From Acridotheres tristis (taxonomy: Eukaryota; Chordata; Aves; Passeriformes; Sturnidae): 64,000 nucleotides of DNA. The translations under genes and the position numbers were made by a program. Of this stretch, positions 43,201 to 53,585 are shown piece by piece (position 1 is the first letter of the stretch; every line of letters starts with the position of its first letter). The DNA lies in contig CM072888.1 in the NCBI GenBank assembly GCA_037013685.1, positions 7,235,034 through 7,299,033 of the forward strand, in the 5' to 3' direction. The notes beneath the pieces are model-generated. The model was not told the DNA's origin and ran no database searches. It saw nothing but the letters and a program-made list of their open reading frames with translations.

Positions 43201-46149
43201 TTGGCAAACCTCAGATTTCCTTGCTACTCTTTGGTTTTGTTTTTGTTGTGGTAATGATAGTGAAATAATATGGATTGCATTAGACTTGTATTTGCTATAA
43301 TTGGAGATTATATCTTCTTCCTAGTGATAAAGATCATATCCTCCTGTGATCTTCTTTGATACCTTTGCCCTCCATTTGATGGTAGGATTATTATTTTTGT
43401 ATCTTTGCAGATCATCCTTCACCTGGGATGATACACAAGATGTCTTGAATTTCCCTTCCTTGCAAGCTGTGTACCATCGTAGCTCTGAAAAGTAAATCAT
43501 CAGTCTCAAAGAAGCCAAGTCAGCCCTGATTTTGCATAACTTTATATAAACTCAGATAACCAGATTGGGTGATTTGTTCACAGAATATCACTGTGCTTCA
43601 AAATCTCCATTGAACAAATGTAATATATAAAGGCAAGGAGCTACTAACTACTTGGGCACTTGTTTGCTGTGTGAGAAGCTTGTTAGTGTCAAATGTGCAA
43701 AACATAGTAAGTTCATCTTGTTGAATTTCAAAGTGTGAGAGCAGCACATGGGATCAATGACTTTCTTCTGGGCTATTCTGTTTCCTATAGCAACGAACTG
43801 TTCAGGAAGTTTGGGGAAGGCTGTAAAGTCAAGCAAAACACAACGATGCTCACAGAATAGTCTCTTGTCTGCAAGGCTTCTGGAGCTGGAGGGGATGCCC
43901 TTGTCCTAAACACCCTTTCACAGATAAACATTCTGTTGGTTTGTCTATTTGCTCTTTGAATCCCTGCCAACTTCTAAAACTGAATTGAGGTCCACAGTGC
44001 AATACATACTGCTTCGTGAGGCAGCTCATGTTTTTTATTTTGAACCTATCCCATGTTTTTTCACACCTTCCATTTTTTCTACTACAAAATATAGAGAGCA
44101 ATCCTTACTTCATATTTCTTTTTTTGTCTCCTCTTTGAGTTACAGTTATTTCTTTTTTGGCAGGCACTCAAAAATCATTGCTGTAATTTCTTGTATCTAC
44201 ATCTAATTCTAATCTAACCCTTATTGGATATTTGGAATGAAAGTCACTTAAGTGAGCTGCTGGCAATAGACATCACATCAAAGGGTTTTATTGATGATCT
44301 CTCATAGAACTGCCTGATACTGCTGCTCTCAGAAAGGAGTTGATGAATGCACCATACTTTGGACCCTCTGTTCCAGCTCACAGCTGCACAGAGCAGTATG
44401 GAGGGACTGTTTTTCAAATATTTCACTGGATTCAAACCTTTTAAGCTTTCCCCCTGTCTGAATGAATTATCAGTTCTTCTCGTCAGCCTTCCTCCTCATC
44501 TTCCCTGAAACCATTCTGGGGATGAGAGATACTGTTCCAGAAGTCTCTGTGCAGCACAGACTCTGTCTAGTTGAAATTGTGATATTTGTCAAGAGTAAGG
44601 TTTGTCAAAAGGCTAACTTAAATGTGACAGTCTTTTGTGGGATTGCTTTTGTCCTGTGATTCCGCTGCATTTGCTTGCAGGAGTGCCTAGAACAGATCCC
44701 ATGTGTCCAGTGAGGATGGATAAGTGGATTTGTCTGTTTGGGATAAGCTTTTGGCACGACGGGTTGATCAGAAATCAGCACTATTGGACCTCTGGACAGA
44801 GTCCCCTGGGAAGGTGAAGGCTGAAGAGTGAAAGGGTACAGGAGTATTATGGTTGAGGAGACACAAGTAAAGCAAGAGGTGAAGGACAAAAGGTCACAGC
44901 AGGAGACACAGGAAGGCAAATTCAGGTAACAATGCTTCATAGGAAGCTGTGAGCATTATTGAGATGGTAATGTAATTTTTCTCTACTAATTGCAGTCGTT
45001 CTACACATATAGTTGTGAGAAAAAAATATATCCCAGATGTAGAAGATTGTTGACTCTATGATGTATGAACTGGTCACTAACTATAGGTTGTTACAGATAA
45101 GATAATATTTTCATCTTTCCTGCTGGAGAATGAGCCAGAACTACTGCAGAGTCCACCTCAGTCTATAATAAAGGCTCTGTTCCTCTGTATTAAGGACTTG
45201 CAGAGGATCATTTTCACACATGGCTTCTCTTCAAACTGATTTCTTGGGTTGCTGATCTTGAAACAGTTTCCACAAAGAACTGTAGTTGAAATACAGGGCT
45301 AAGGCTAGTCCCAATCTTTACATAAAATAGATTTTTCTGGCCCTAAATGGTGAGTGTGATATGTTTAAGAATATAAAACCCATTTTCTATATTTGGAATT
45401 AGACCAGAATAAATATAAAACAGAATATGCCTTGTGCTGCATAGTTTATAATTGAATTTGCTTCCTTTTATTCTGTCTTGAACATATAGGTTATAAATTA
45501 ATGGGGCAGTAGAGTGAGACAGAGTATAAATACTGCAATAAAATTAAACACTTTGTGTCTTTCTCTCTCACAGTTATGATTATTACAGAAGATAGTTATT
45601 AAATCTCAAAAGATTACTTTAATTGAATTGCTTGCGTAATGATAGCTTACTGATTCTGAGAGTCTCAAAAGATTTTTTTATAAAAGCTGTAATACTACTC
45701 TTCTTTATTCAGAAGGAAACTGCAGTGTTGGATTTTCATGTGAATAAACCTTTTATCTGTTAGGCAAAAAAATTAAAATTCTATTGTTTCACATCTTACA
45801 TGCAATTAATTTAAAATGTGTTATGTATCTTTTACATATCTATAACCTTAATATTATTTTTTTCTTCTATTAGTGAAATTGAGATTTTGTTGCTGATACT
45901 TTTGTCTTGATAAATTGTTTGAAAAGCAGCAAAACCAACCAAAAAATTCAGCGTGCTTGGCATTGAACTGGAGAAGTAACACTATTTAAATCCTGATCTC
46001 TTTTATTGATTAATGTCATAACTTTTTGGCCACCCTCAGCTGGCTGACATTCCATGGTTCATCAGTCATGCTCAGAGGTAAGGATATCTTTCTCTTTTTT
46101 GGGGTCAGACGTTGACTAGACAGGTATCCAAGCACTGAAAATGTTTTGC

Positions 46150-46223
46150 TTTTTTTTTTTTTTTTTTTTTTTTGCTATCTTAACATCTATTTAGGCTTAT
46201 TGATATTTTCTCGATCTGTTGCA
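46150..46223. repeat. T24 run plus short (ATCT) microsatellite
   Basis: A run of 24 T (46150-46173) is followed, after about 30 bp, by four to five ATCT units (about 46206-46223). The block lies just upstream of a CR1 tail. Confidence 0.9.
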
Positions 46224-46249
46224 TATATCTATCTATCTATATCCTACTT

Positions 46250-46417
46250 GGGCTCCTCAGGGAGGTGGTCATGGCATCGAGTCTGACAGAATTCAAGAAT
46301 CATTTGGACAATGCTCTGAGGTACTTGGTGTGATTCTTGAGGCTGTCCTGTGCAGGGCCAGGAATTAGAAATTGGTGATCCTTATGGATCCTTTCCAACT
46401 CATGATATTCTATGATT
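46250..46417 (+). mobile_element. CR1 LINE 3'-end fragment
   Basis: A well-preserved CR1 terminus. It carries ggctcctcagggaggtggtca, the gacagaattcaagaatcatttggaca block, the gtcctgtgcagggccagg block, and a terminal tttccaactcatgatattctatgatt. The order and spacing match a common avian CR1 subfamily. Only the last ~170 bp of the element is present, the usual result of 5' truncation. Confidence 0.88.
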
Positions 46418-49400
46418 ACCCAGCAGTGCTTCTGCAGTCTCTTCCAGTTGCTGTAAAGTCTTAACTGCCCTCCTCAGCCAGCAGGCCTCTGTAAAAGTAT
46501 CCTGGTAGAAAATGATTCTCTATTTTCTCTGTTAAATCTGTGTTTTATTCTTGGAATATTTACGTTTTTAGCAAAATCCGTTTGTGACCTGAGTCAGGAC
46601 TATGACTCAGTTTAGCATTTATTTCCTATCATCAACCACAGTACTCATGTACTACTTATGGTTCCCCTTGAATACATCTTTTTCTGTTTTTGTGGTGAGT
46701 TCATGAAACCCTGGATATAATTAGGAATGTGTTTTGTGTCCAAGTTGACATGTTTTGACATCTGTATTTTATCTATTGATTAAAACAGCAGTACATGAAA
46801 ATGAAGTAGATTGACAGCAGCACATATTATATAAATATCTGGATGTAAATCATTACAAATATGATCCACAGAACTGCTATTGCCATATAAACTGGGCACA
46901 ACAAGGATTTTAATGAGATTTGAAGGGGTAATTAATTAATATTCTTGAAAGAATAATCTAAATGTATTGAAACTGAAAAAACCCCCACAAACAAACAGAA
47001 AATAAATAAAGTAATGCAATGTCTGTGTGAGAAAATACTTAGACTATGTAGAATATAAAAATAAGTAAACCACATGGCTACCAGAAGAGTTTTCTGCAAT
47101 GCAGATAATGTCCTAGGGAAGGCTTTTATAAAAATGAGGACTTCTGTAAGGAACATGATGTCTGAAATGAATAATTTAGTAGCAAAGAAGGGAACTAGTG
47201 TGGTTTGGGTACATTTATTGATCAGTCAGTCCTGAATAAGAAGGCATTTTAGACAAAGCTATTATAATCAATAATTTCTGTAACAAGAGCATTTATTTTG
47301 ATGGCAGTGCTTTCCTCTCCTTGAAGGGAAATTGCCATTATTATGGTTTTCTTCAAAAGGCAAAAAATCTCAACATTAGAGTTAATTTAATAAATTGAGT
47401 ATAGTATTCAAATCTAAAACATTTCTTTATGGCATCCTTTATTTACATCTCTCACCTGACACCCATTGTTGCTTTCACCATCACCACTAGCACCAGAATC
47501 TCCCATTCTTAGTTCTGCTTTTCTGTACCAGTTTGACATCCAAAATAAACCATTACTCATCCATCTTTCTTGTTTCTCCAAGTCTTACAACTTGTTTCAC
47601 TCTGTACATCTGTTAACAGCTGTCTCTGCTCTATGTTTTCTACTGTAGGAAGTCTCAGATGTTGAGCATTTAAAAGCAAGTCTTGCTAAGTCATAGTCGG
47701 AGAGTTTTTCAAGTTGCTAAGAAGGAATAAAATATCAAATTTTACATTCTTGCTATCGTGAGCAGCAAAGCTTTCCAATATTTTCATTTACAGTAGATAA
47801 TGCAAACTGTAATTCTGAATGATTACCAGGGGAGAAAGATAAAATCCATATGCATGTCTCAGAGAAATATATCCTGTTTTCATGTAATGAGGTCAGAGAC
47901 AGAATCTTCAAAGTCATTCTGTTTTTGAGAGACTTCCTCAAAAAATATTATTCTTTCTGTCAAGTTAATAGATTGTCAGAGAATATGATTTTTTTGTGGT
48001 CAGAATATTCACTCAGTTAGAAAAAAGGAAGATTTATGTCTTCTACATGTCCATTTGGGGTCTTCGTGGGATTCCTAGAAGGATTATCCAAATGTATTCA
48101 AGATGAAAATAAAACCTCACATGAAAAGAAGTTCTTGTAACATCTATGGCAGCCAACAGCCAATATTGGTTAAATACAGAAATTTAAAAATGATACCTTA
48201 TGAGAAAAATTTAATGAGCAAAATATTCCCAATGGAGAAGAGTTTTTTAATTTGAAAGAGGTCATCTAATTTAAATCTTCACAGATATTGGAAGTCAAAA
48301 TAAAGGTGTATGCTATGCAGTCTCTCCTGTCTTTTTATTTTTGCATTGCTGGTGTGGCATCATTATAATTAAAAGCTGAAGCTTATTTCCTGTCTGGGAA
48401 ATAACCACTTGGATCATTTTAAGCAGCTAACATTTGCATTGTACTAATAAGACTAGTGTTACTGATTTCTTATTATGCTTTACTCAGCATCTAAATTTTG
48501 TAGGGCTATGTCTCTATGTATTTAAGAGAGGAAGGTGATGCCTGTGTGCCTTATGTTCAAATATTTCAGTTATAGACCTACTCACACTTATAATGTAAAA
48601 GAAGTCTAGAAGGGAAAAAAAAAATTAATGTACAACTTCTCCTAAAATGGCCACCACTACTGCTGGTGTTGTGCATTTAGTGATGCTAATGTAGCATTTG
48701 GGAAACCATTTGGTGAAAACCTGTTGAAAGCAAGAACTCTTTTTTCATTAGTCCACTCATGCTTCTACAAAATAAATTTGACCTCTCTGACATTTCATCT
48801 AAAAAAACAAACTTGTACTCATTTTGTTTCCAGTTGTAAAAGCTTTCTGCTCATACTTTCAGCAAGATACTTTTCTGTAGTTTGTTGGTTTTTTTTTCCT
48901 CTGCTATTTAAAGAGTGAAAAGAAAAGTCACTCCAAAGGAAATGAAACTTTCTTTGTTTGCTTCTTGTAGGATCCACAAAGAACAGTTTAAGGACTATAT
49001 TTGAAAAGAATCAAAATTTTGAAGACAAAATATTTTCCTGAAGTTTGAACATAATGATAGATTCAAGACACTGTAAACATTCTTTTCTATTTCAAGATAT
49101 AATGCCTGCTCTTCCTTTCATTACTCACTTTCTGAGGGTTATAGAACTTGATTTCATGTATCCTAATTAAAAGAAAACATTAGAAAAGTGGGATTTCAGG
49201 AGCCCTCATAGTGCTATCTTCTAGATATATTTTGAAGGATTTGTGCAGGGGCCAAATGTACAGAGGCATTATATTTCTTGCATCTTAATATCTTCAGAGT
49301 AAAATACAATAAAGAGTTGGTATAGAAATACAAACAACCAAAAACAGAGAGGATTTTAGATTAAACAAAACAGCTTCTGTGCAGAAGAGTTTGATGTCAT

Positions 49401-50800
49401 AGTTTTTAATAGAGAAGTGCTGTTAATTGCAAGGTTTTTTTATTCCTATTAATTAGAGATGTAAAAGGACAAAAGAAAATATATTTAAATTTGAAATTGT
49501 AGCAGAATGAATATTTTCACTCTAATCTATTGAAATCCAGCTAAATCTATTGGAGTCCAGCTGAATAAAACAAGAGTCACTCGTTTTCTTGAAATTAAAT
49601 ACTTCACCCGCACTGGGGACAGAGATCTTAGTATTTTGGTTTAATCAATGTCCCATTGAGCTCACTAAAAAATTTCTTCCTTCACTTGATTCTTACAATT
49701 AGCCAAGAAGTTTAATGTCTCTTAATGGAACATCAAGCATCACCTCCTGCTGAATGTAAATTGACCATTTATCTTTTGCTTTTGTGGTAATTGTGTACTC
49801 ATTTCCAACTCCTTCCCTCAAAATATATTACGTAATTAGTATTTATAACAATGGCTTATTTTAAGATGAGTTTCAAAGGTTTGAGAGTAGTTTAATGAAA
49901 CATTTCAACTGATGACTGGTAAAGCCATTATTGCTCTCTAGAGGGGAGTTGTAGGCTTTATATAATTAATTTAACAAAATGGACCAAAGGTAAGTGTGAA
50001 GTTTTTCTTAAAAGGGTTATTGGTAATACTGTACTGAAGACAGCATGTTCATGAAATATGATTGTCTACTGGATAACAAGATTATCCCCTACCAAATTCA
50101 CCCTGTAAAGAAACAGGCCTAATATGCAATAAAGGAAAAGAATGTGACCACTAGAGTTGTGAAGCAGGTCTTTGATTGCCGCAATGTTGCCTTTTGAACA
50201 AAGTGGAAATCGAAAAGTTAGAGAGTTAGGGGTCAGAAAAGTTGTGAAGTATCAAATAAATCAATATTAAAAAAGACTTTCTTATATATGAAGTAAGATG
50301 CAGTTTAATATTACCAATTCTCCAGATATATTTATTTTGAATGCTTTCAGCAAATTGAGATTATTTTTTTACACAGTATTTGATCAAACAGGATTTTCAG
50401 ACATAACGTATTTAATATGACGGGTGTTTTAAATGACCAAATACAGCAGATAGACAAATTTCTTTCTGGCTCCAGTTGTCTTTGGTTCTGTAAGAAGATT
50501 TCAGGGTCACTTAAACCTGTGGGTATGAATTGGTGTAAATCTTTATTCTACTGTTTATCTCAATGCACAAATACAAATAACTTTGTTATTGGATGCCATC
50601 AAGCATAGGCATACCTGACTTCTTCAAAAAATAGTTACTAAACTCTTATCTAAATAGATCATGTAGCCTTTCATAAATATTAAATTTTTGTAAAGACATA
50701 TTTTTCCTTTTTTATTTGGTGGCTTCTGTTCTGAGCTGTTATTACCAAGGAAAAACTTTTGCAATGTTCTCTGACACAGGGTAGGAATACGTTTATAAGG
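46418..50800. other. AT-rich gene-poor interval
   Basis: No gene or TE that I can recognise. Frames are at most about 74 codons. A 20 bp two-copy tandem duplication lies at 49525-49564. Confidence 0.6.
49525..49564. repeat. Two-copy 20 bp tandem duplication
   Basis: Units 49525-49544 and 49545-49564, both atctattg...tccagct, differ at three positions. Confidence 0.75.
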
Positions 50801-51062
50801 ACACCTGCTGGGTTTGGCTTTCTTTGGATACATTCTCCTGCCTGAGTCTTGTGTCCTTGTCCCTAGACCAGAGGCAATTGATCAATGGTGTCACCTTTAT
50901 GGTACCTCAGGTGCTGTTAGGCCGCTCAAGTCCCGGACCAAAGCTGCAGTCAGGTGAAGGAGGGGTGGGCTGGGGTGGTCTCAGCCTCTTTATTCAGTTT
51001 AGCCATAATGTGCAAATCTCCTTCCTGGCAGCGTTTAAGCCATTTGCCATCACATTTCCGTG
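50801..51062. repeat. Flanking direct repeat, copy A
   Basis: This ~260 bp segment recurs at 54375-54636 in the same orientation with a constant offset of 3,574 bp. Over the best ~230 bp (about 50811-51045) I count about ten mismatches. Beyond 51045 the copies drift apart quickly. On the minus strand it carries a polyadenylation signal (aataaa, + 50994-50989) in the context ctgaataaagaggc. The ends are not clean TG...CA, and I find no primer-binding site or polypurine tract inside the pair, so calling them LTRs is not justified. They may mark a duplicated unit or a nonautonomous element. Confidence 0.85.
50989..50994 (-). promoter_or_regulatory. Polyadenylation signal in repeat copy A
   Basis: Minus-strand aataaa, conserved in copy B at 54568-54563. 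It could end a minus-strand transcript that reads through the gene's nearer signals. Confidence 0.35.
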
Positions 51063-51529
51063 TGTGCCAGCGCTGCTGAGCCCAGAGCCCTGTGAGGCGC
51101 GGTGCCCCAGGACAGAGCCCCCCGAGCCCCACAGTGCCAGGCCTGGCTTTGCAGGCTGGGCTGTGCGGGGCCAGAGGAATTGTCCGGATGGACGCAGGCA
51201 GGGAGTTGTGGTCAGCGGCTCCATGGGCGGCTGCAGGCCAGGGATGAGGGGTGTCCCTCAGGGAGGGCTCTGCCTCGGCCCCGGGGCTCTGCAATGGCTT
51301 TTCCAATGGCACAGAGAGGGGCTGGAGCTGCCCTCAGCAGGGCCTTTGCAGGGGACAGGAAGCCGAGCGGGGCAGGGGCTGAGGAGAAGCACTTGGGGTG
51401 CGCAGGGAGGAGAAGCTGAGCGCGAGCCGGCAGTGGGTGCTGCCAGCCCAGAAAGCAGCCGTGGGCTGGGCTGCATGGAAAGGGGCAAAGGGCAGCAGCC
51501 AAGGGAGGTGAGCGTGGCCCTCTGGGCCA
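51063..51529. other. GC-rich spacer inside the repeat-bounded island
   Basis: This GC-rich stretch has open frames on both strands (for example plus 50824-51609 and minus 51312-50950) that start or end in repeats. The 261-codon plus frame begins in repeat copy A and finishes in CR1 sequence, so I do not regard it as a gene. I do not recognise this spacer. Confidence 0.5.
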
Positions 51530-51712
51530 TTTTTGTGAGACCCTGCCTGGAGCACGACATGCGGGTGTGGGGGCCCCAGCATGAGGAGGACGTGGACCTG
51601 CAAGAATGAGTTCAGAGGACTGAGAGGGAGAGAAAGAGGGAGTAGGAGAATCAGATGGAACTAGGTGATTTTTGATGTCCTTCCCAACCCGTAAGTATAC
51701 TATGACTCTTAA
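51530..51712 (+). mobile_element. CR1 LINE fragment with internal deletion
   Basis: The left part (51530-51610) translates to the CR1 C-terminal block of type FVRPCLEHDMRVWGPQ. The right part (about 51655-51712) is the CR1 3' end, ggaactaggtgattttt...ccttcccaaccc...tatgactct. Several hundred bases normally between the two are missing and replaced by a short gagaga-rich stretch. The element lies inside the GC-rich island. Confidence 0.8.
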
Positions 51713-51794
51713 AAGATGTGGGGATGTTTAGTTCAACATGACTTAATATTATTAGCATAATATTTGATTTATTTTAGTTTTTATTGTAATAATT

Positions 51795-52065
51795 TACTTC
51801 TACTACTGCTTCTTCTCTTTGTCCTTCCTTTCTTCTCCTTGTACTTTTCCCTTTTCTCCTTCTTCTTCATTTTCTTCTTCTTTTACTTTTCCTTCTTCTA
51901 TTCTTCTTCCTCTTCTTCATATTCTTCTTATTCCTATTCTTATTCCTATACTTATTCCTATTCTTATTCCTATACTTAATCCTATTCTTATTCCTATACT
52001 TATTCCTATTCTTATTCCTATTCCTATTCAATTTTTTCCTATTCTTAATTCCTATCCTTATTGAA
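51795..52065. repeat. Pyrimidine-rich microsatellite and 12 bp minisatellite
   Basis: A TTC/TCT-rich tract (51795-51925) passes into an ordered array of 12 bp units, cctattcttatt alternating with cctatacttatt (about 51928-52029, roughly eight units). Degenerate units follow to about 52065. Open frames here give SYSYSY- or ILIPILIP-type peptides, which are repeat artefacts. Confidence 0.92.
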
Positions 52066-52115
52066 TGCTACTGTTTCTTCCTGTTCTTCAGATTCTTCTA
52101 AGTATTCCTAGTCTA

Positions 52116-52186
52116 AATCTTTTTTTTTGTGTGTGTGTTTATTTTTGGGGGTTTTGTGCTTTTTTTGGGGATTTTTTTTTTTTTTT
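52116..52186. repeat. A-rich tract on the minus strand, downstream of the minus-strand gene
   Basis: On the minus strand this begins with a run of 15 A (52186-52172) and continues with A-runs broken by CCCC and CACAC, ending in nine A near 52119. An aataaa (+ 52143-52138) lies in it. It may be a decayed poly(A) tail of an ancestral retrocopy or just low-complexity sequence. Confidence 0.6.
52138..52143 (-). promoter_or_regulatory. Candidate polyadenylation signal for the minus-strand gene
   Basis: Minus-strand aataaa about 420 nt beyond the stop codon, inside the A-rich tract. It is the first canonical signal after the gene on that strand that I found. Confidence 0.4.
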
Positions 52187-52563
52187 GACCTACTACTAGT
52201 TTTTTTACATGGAAGGGTCTGATGTTAAAGCAGGAGCTTTTCCTGGAAGAGCTGTCCAGCGTCAGACGATGTTGTTGTGGGAGGTGGTGGAGTCGCTCTC
52301 TCTGCAGGGTGTTGAGTCGTCCGGATGTGGCGGCTGGGGCCACGGTCTCAGGGCGATGGTGGTGGTGCCCGACGCTGGGTGGGACCGGAGCGGCAGGCAG
52401 GTTTGGGGCTGGCTGAGTGCCTTGGATGGTGCAAAGCAGGCGGGTCCCGCTGAGGCTGCAGGGCCGTGCGCGGGCCAAGGCCGCCCGTGTGGCTCGCTCA
52501 GGCCGGGCACGGCTGCGGGCCGGCCGCCATGGGAGAGGCCCGGGCTGGCGCCGGCCGCGGCCC
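52187..52563 (-). other. Probable 3' untranslated region of the minus-strand gene
   Basis: GC-rich and CpG-rich sequence between the stop codon and the A-rich tract, with no recognised element. The part next to the stop codon is the densest in CpG. A different minus-strand frame stays open across it, as expected for GC-rich DNA. Confidence 0.4.
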
Positions 52564-52760
52564 CTACTGCTCGGTGTGCGGAGCCAGGCAGGGGCAGCGG
52601 CAGAGGCGGCGCAGCGCCCGCAGTGCCCGCCGCAGCCGCGATGGGCGCCTCTTGATGGGCACGGGCGCCTCCACACGGGCAGGGGAGGCGCAGCACGGCC
52701 CTGGGGAGCTCGGCTCGGCTGGTGCCGGCTCAACCCAGGCCTCGCGAGGGGCAGCCCCGG
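52440..52760. other. CpG-dense segment at the 3' end of the minus-strand gene
   Basis: Dozens of CpG dinucleotides in about 320 bp, including runs such as ggccggccgcc and ggcgccggccgcgg. It covers the last codons and the start of the 3' untranslated region, not the promoter. The surrounding window is AT-rich and CpG-poor. Confidence 0.75.
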
Positions 52761-53310
52761 GGAACCCGCCTGCGGCCAAACCTGCCCATTGTCGCTCTCG
52801 CTCTGCCTGGTCTTCAACGAGCTCCAGGACGCTCGCTCCATCCCACTCATCTTCCTCATGCAGCACGATGGTCTGTTCCCAGCTGTGCTGCATGAGGTCT
52901 GGGAGGCTGTCGTTCTCCCAGTTGGACGGCAGAGAGGGCGTCTCACCGTTCTCTGTGGACTCCACCTGGTGAACGGAGACTTCCTCCTCAGAAAACTGCT
53001 GGGCCATGGACTCCTCCCAGTCTGACGCTTCCTGGTGACAGGCGACATCGCTGTGGGACAGCTCTTCCAGGACGCAGTCATCCCAGTCTGACAGATGGTA
53101 AGTGTCACAGATGTCTTCTGGGGTCAGCTCCTGCCCAGTGCCGGCTTCCGCTGGGGATCCCTGATGGCAGCTATAGGTGACAGTGCTGCCTGGTAGCAGG
53201 CCAGAACTGTCACCTGCTGCCAGCCACTGCCCGCTGATGGCCTGATCTTCTGGCCTGCTGGGCATGGGGCTGGCTGCCTTGGAGTTTGGGTTGGTCTTTC
53301 CCTTCTCCAT
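52564..53310 (-). CDS. Intronless gene for an acidic protein with tryptophan-acidic repeats and an Arg/Cys-rich tail; unrecognised family
   Basis: The frame is 248 codons from ATG at 53310 to the stop at 52564. The same frame is open upstream to 53598, but the TATA box (53412-53405) lies inside that extension. I therefore choose the downstream ATG, which has a strong context (aacATGg) and no upstream ATG in the presumed leader. Residues 1-60 are Ser/Pro/Gly-rich. Residues ~60-170 are strongly acidic and hold five motifs of the form W-[DE] in SDWDD, SDWEE, SNWEN, HSWEQ and DEWDG (Trp76, 98, 131, 144, 156). Residues 170-219 are Ala/Pro-rich. The tail (220-248) has KRRPSRLRRALRALRRL followed by LCRCPC. 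I see no signal peptide or classical membrane segment; the tail could be an amphipathic or acylated anchor, or bind nucleic acid or acidic partners. I cannot name the family; similar tails seem familiar from uncharacterised songbird proteins, but this is memory, not a search. Neighbours are repeats only. No function is assigned. Confidence 0.6.
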   Translation of the reverse strand: MEKGKTNPNSKAASPMPSRPEDQAISGQWLAAGDSSGLLPGSTVTYSCHQGSPAEAGTGQELTPEDICDTYHLSDWDDCVLEELSHSDVACHQEASDWEESMAQQFSEEEVSVHQVESTENGETPSLPSNWENDSLPDLMQHSWEQTIVLHEEDEWDGASVLELVEDQAERERQWAGLAAGGFPGAAPREAWVEPAPAEPSSPGPCCASPARVEAPVPIKRRPSRLRRALRALRRLCRCPCLAPHTEQ

Positions 53311-53404
53311 GTTCGTTGTGCTGTAAGGCACAGAAGTCCCTGGAGCTGCTTCCTCCTGTATGAGTGGCACTCCTGGGACTGGGCAGCGCAGGGCCCTGTG
53401 CCCC

Positions 53405-53412
53405 TTATATAG
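53405..53412 (-). promoter_or_regulatory. TATA box of the minus-strand gene
   Basis: Minus-strand ctatataa followed by ggggcac, about 95 bp before the chosen ATG. Initiation about 30 bp further would give a leader of roughly 70 nt without an upstream ATG. Confidence 0.65.
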
Positions 53413-53436
53413 CCCTGCAGGTTGGGGCTGTTCCAT

Positions 53437-53450
53437 GTCACCAGGGCAAC
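53437..53450. promoter_or_regulatory. RFX-type X-box
   Basis: gtcaccagggcaac matches the X-box consensus GTHRCC-NN-RGYAAC at every position. It lies about 25 bp upstream of the TATA box. RFX factors, especially RFX2 and RFX3, act through such sites on spermatid and cilium genes. Use in vivo is inferred. Confidence 0.5.
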
Positions 53451-53490
53451 AGAACTCCCAACAACACCCAGGAACCCGATAGAACGCCCC

Positions 53491-53497
53491 TGCGTCA
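53491..53497. promoter_or_regulatory. CRE half-site
   Basis: tgcgtca on the plus strand, tgacgca on the minus strand, contains the TGACG core bound by CREB/CREM/ATF proteins. It is about 80 bp upstream of the TATA box and 40 bp from the X-box. Confidence 0.35.
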
Positions 53498-53585
53498 CAA
53501 AGGGCCCAGCCCAGCAGCCCTTCAGCAGCCCAAGGCCGTGGAAGTGGCATGGAGCAGCATCCAGAGCGGAGGGCTTCTAGCCCCT

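Larger units (their letters stand above)
29611..46149. other. Long AT-rich gene-poor interval
   Basis: About 16.5 kb without a supportable gene. Frames such as minus 36606-36241, minus 38212-37853 and plus 42954-43268 exceed 100 codons but carry no known domain, show AT-driven composition and overlap other frames. No TE ends are clear to me. A (GTT) microsatellite, a hairpin and two possible regulatory stretches are listed separately. Confidence 0.6.

Noticed and set aside
50950..51312. Shared minus-strand frame ending TTPAHPSFT in both direct repeats
   Set aside because: In the aligned ~95 bp all five nucleotide differences are nonsynonymous, and upstream sequences are unrelated, so selection on a protein is not supported.
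51764..52064. Plus-strand frames rich in Phe/Ser/Tyr or Ile/Pro/Leu
   Set aside because: They are translations of the microsatellite and minisatellite.
52417..53025. Plus-strand frames of 148-202 codons across the gene
   Set aside because: They are antisense shadows of the GC-rich coding sequence with no promoter, domain or repeated organisation.
52113..53108. 331-codon minus-strand frame overlapping the gene in another reading frame
   Set aside because: Its composition is Pro/Arg/Ser-rich as expected from GC-rich shadow frames, it runs into the A-rich tract as a lysine run, and it has no motif. The other frame has organised W-acidic repeats and a matching promoter and start.
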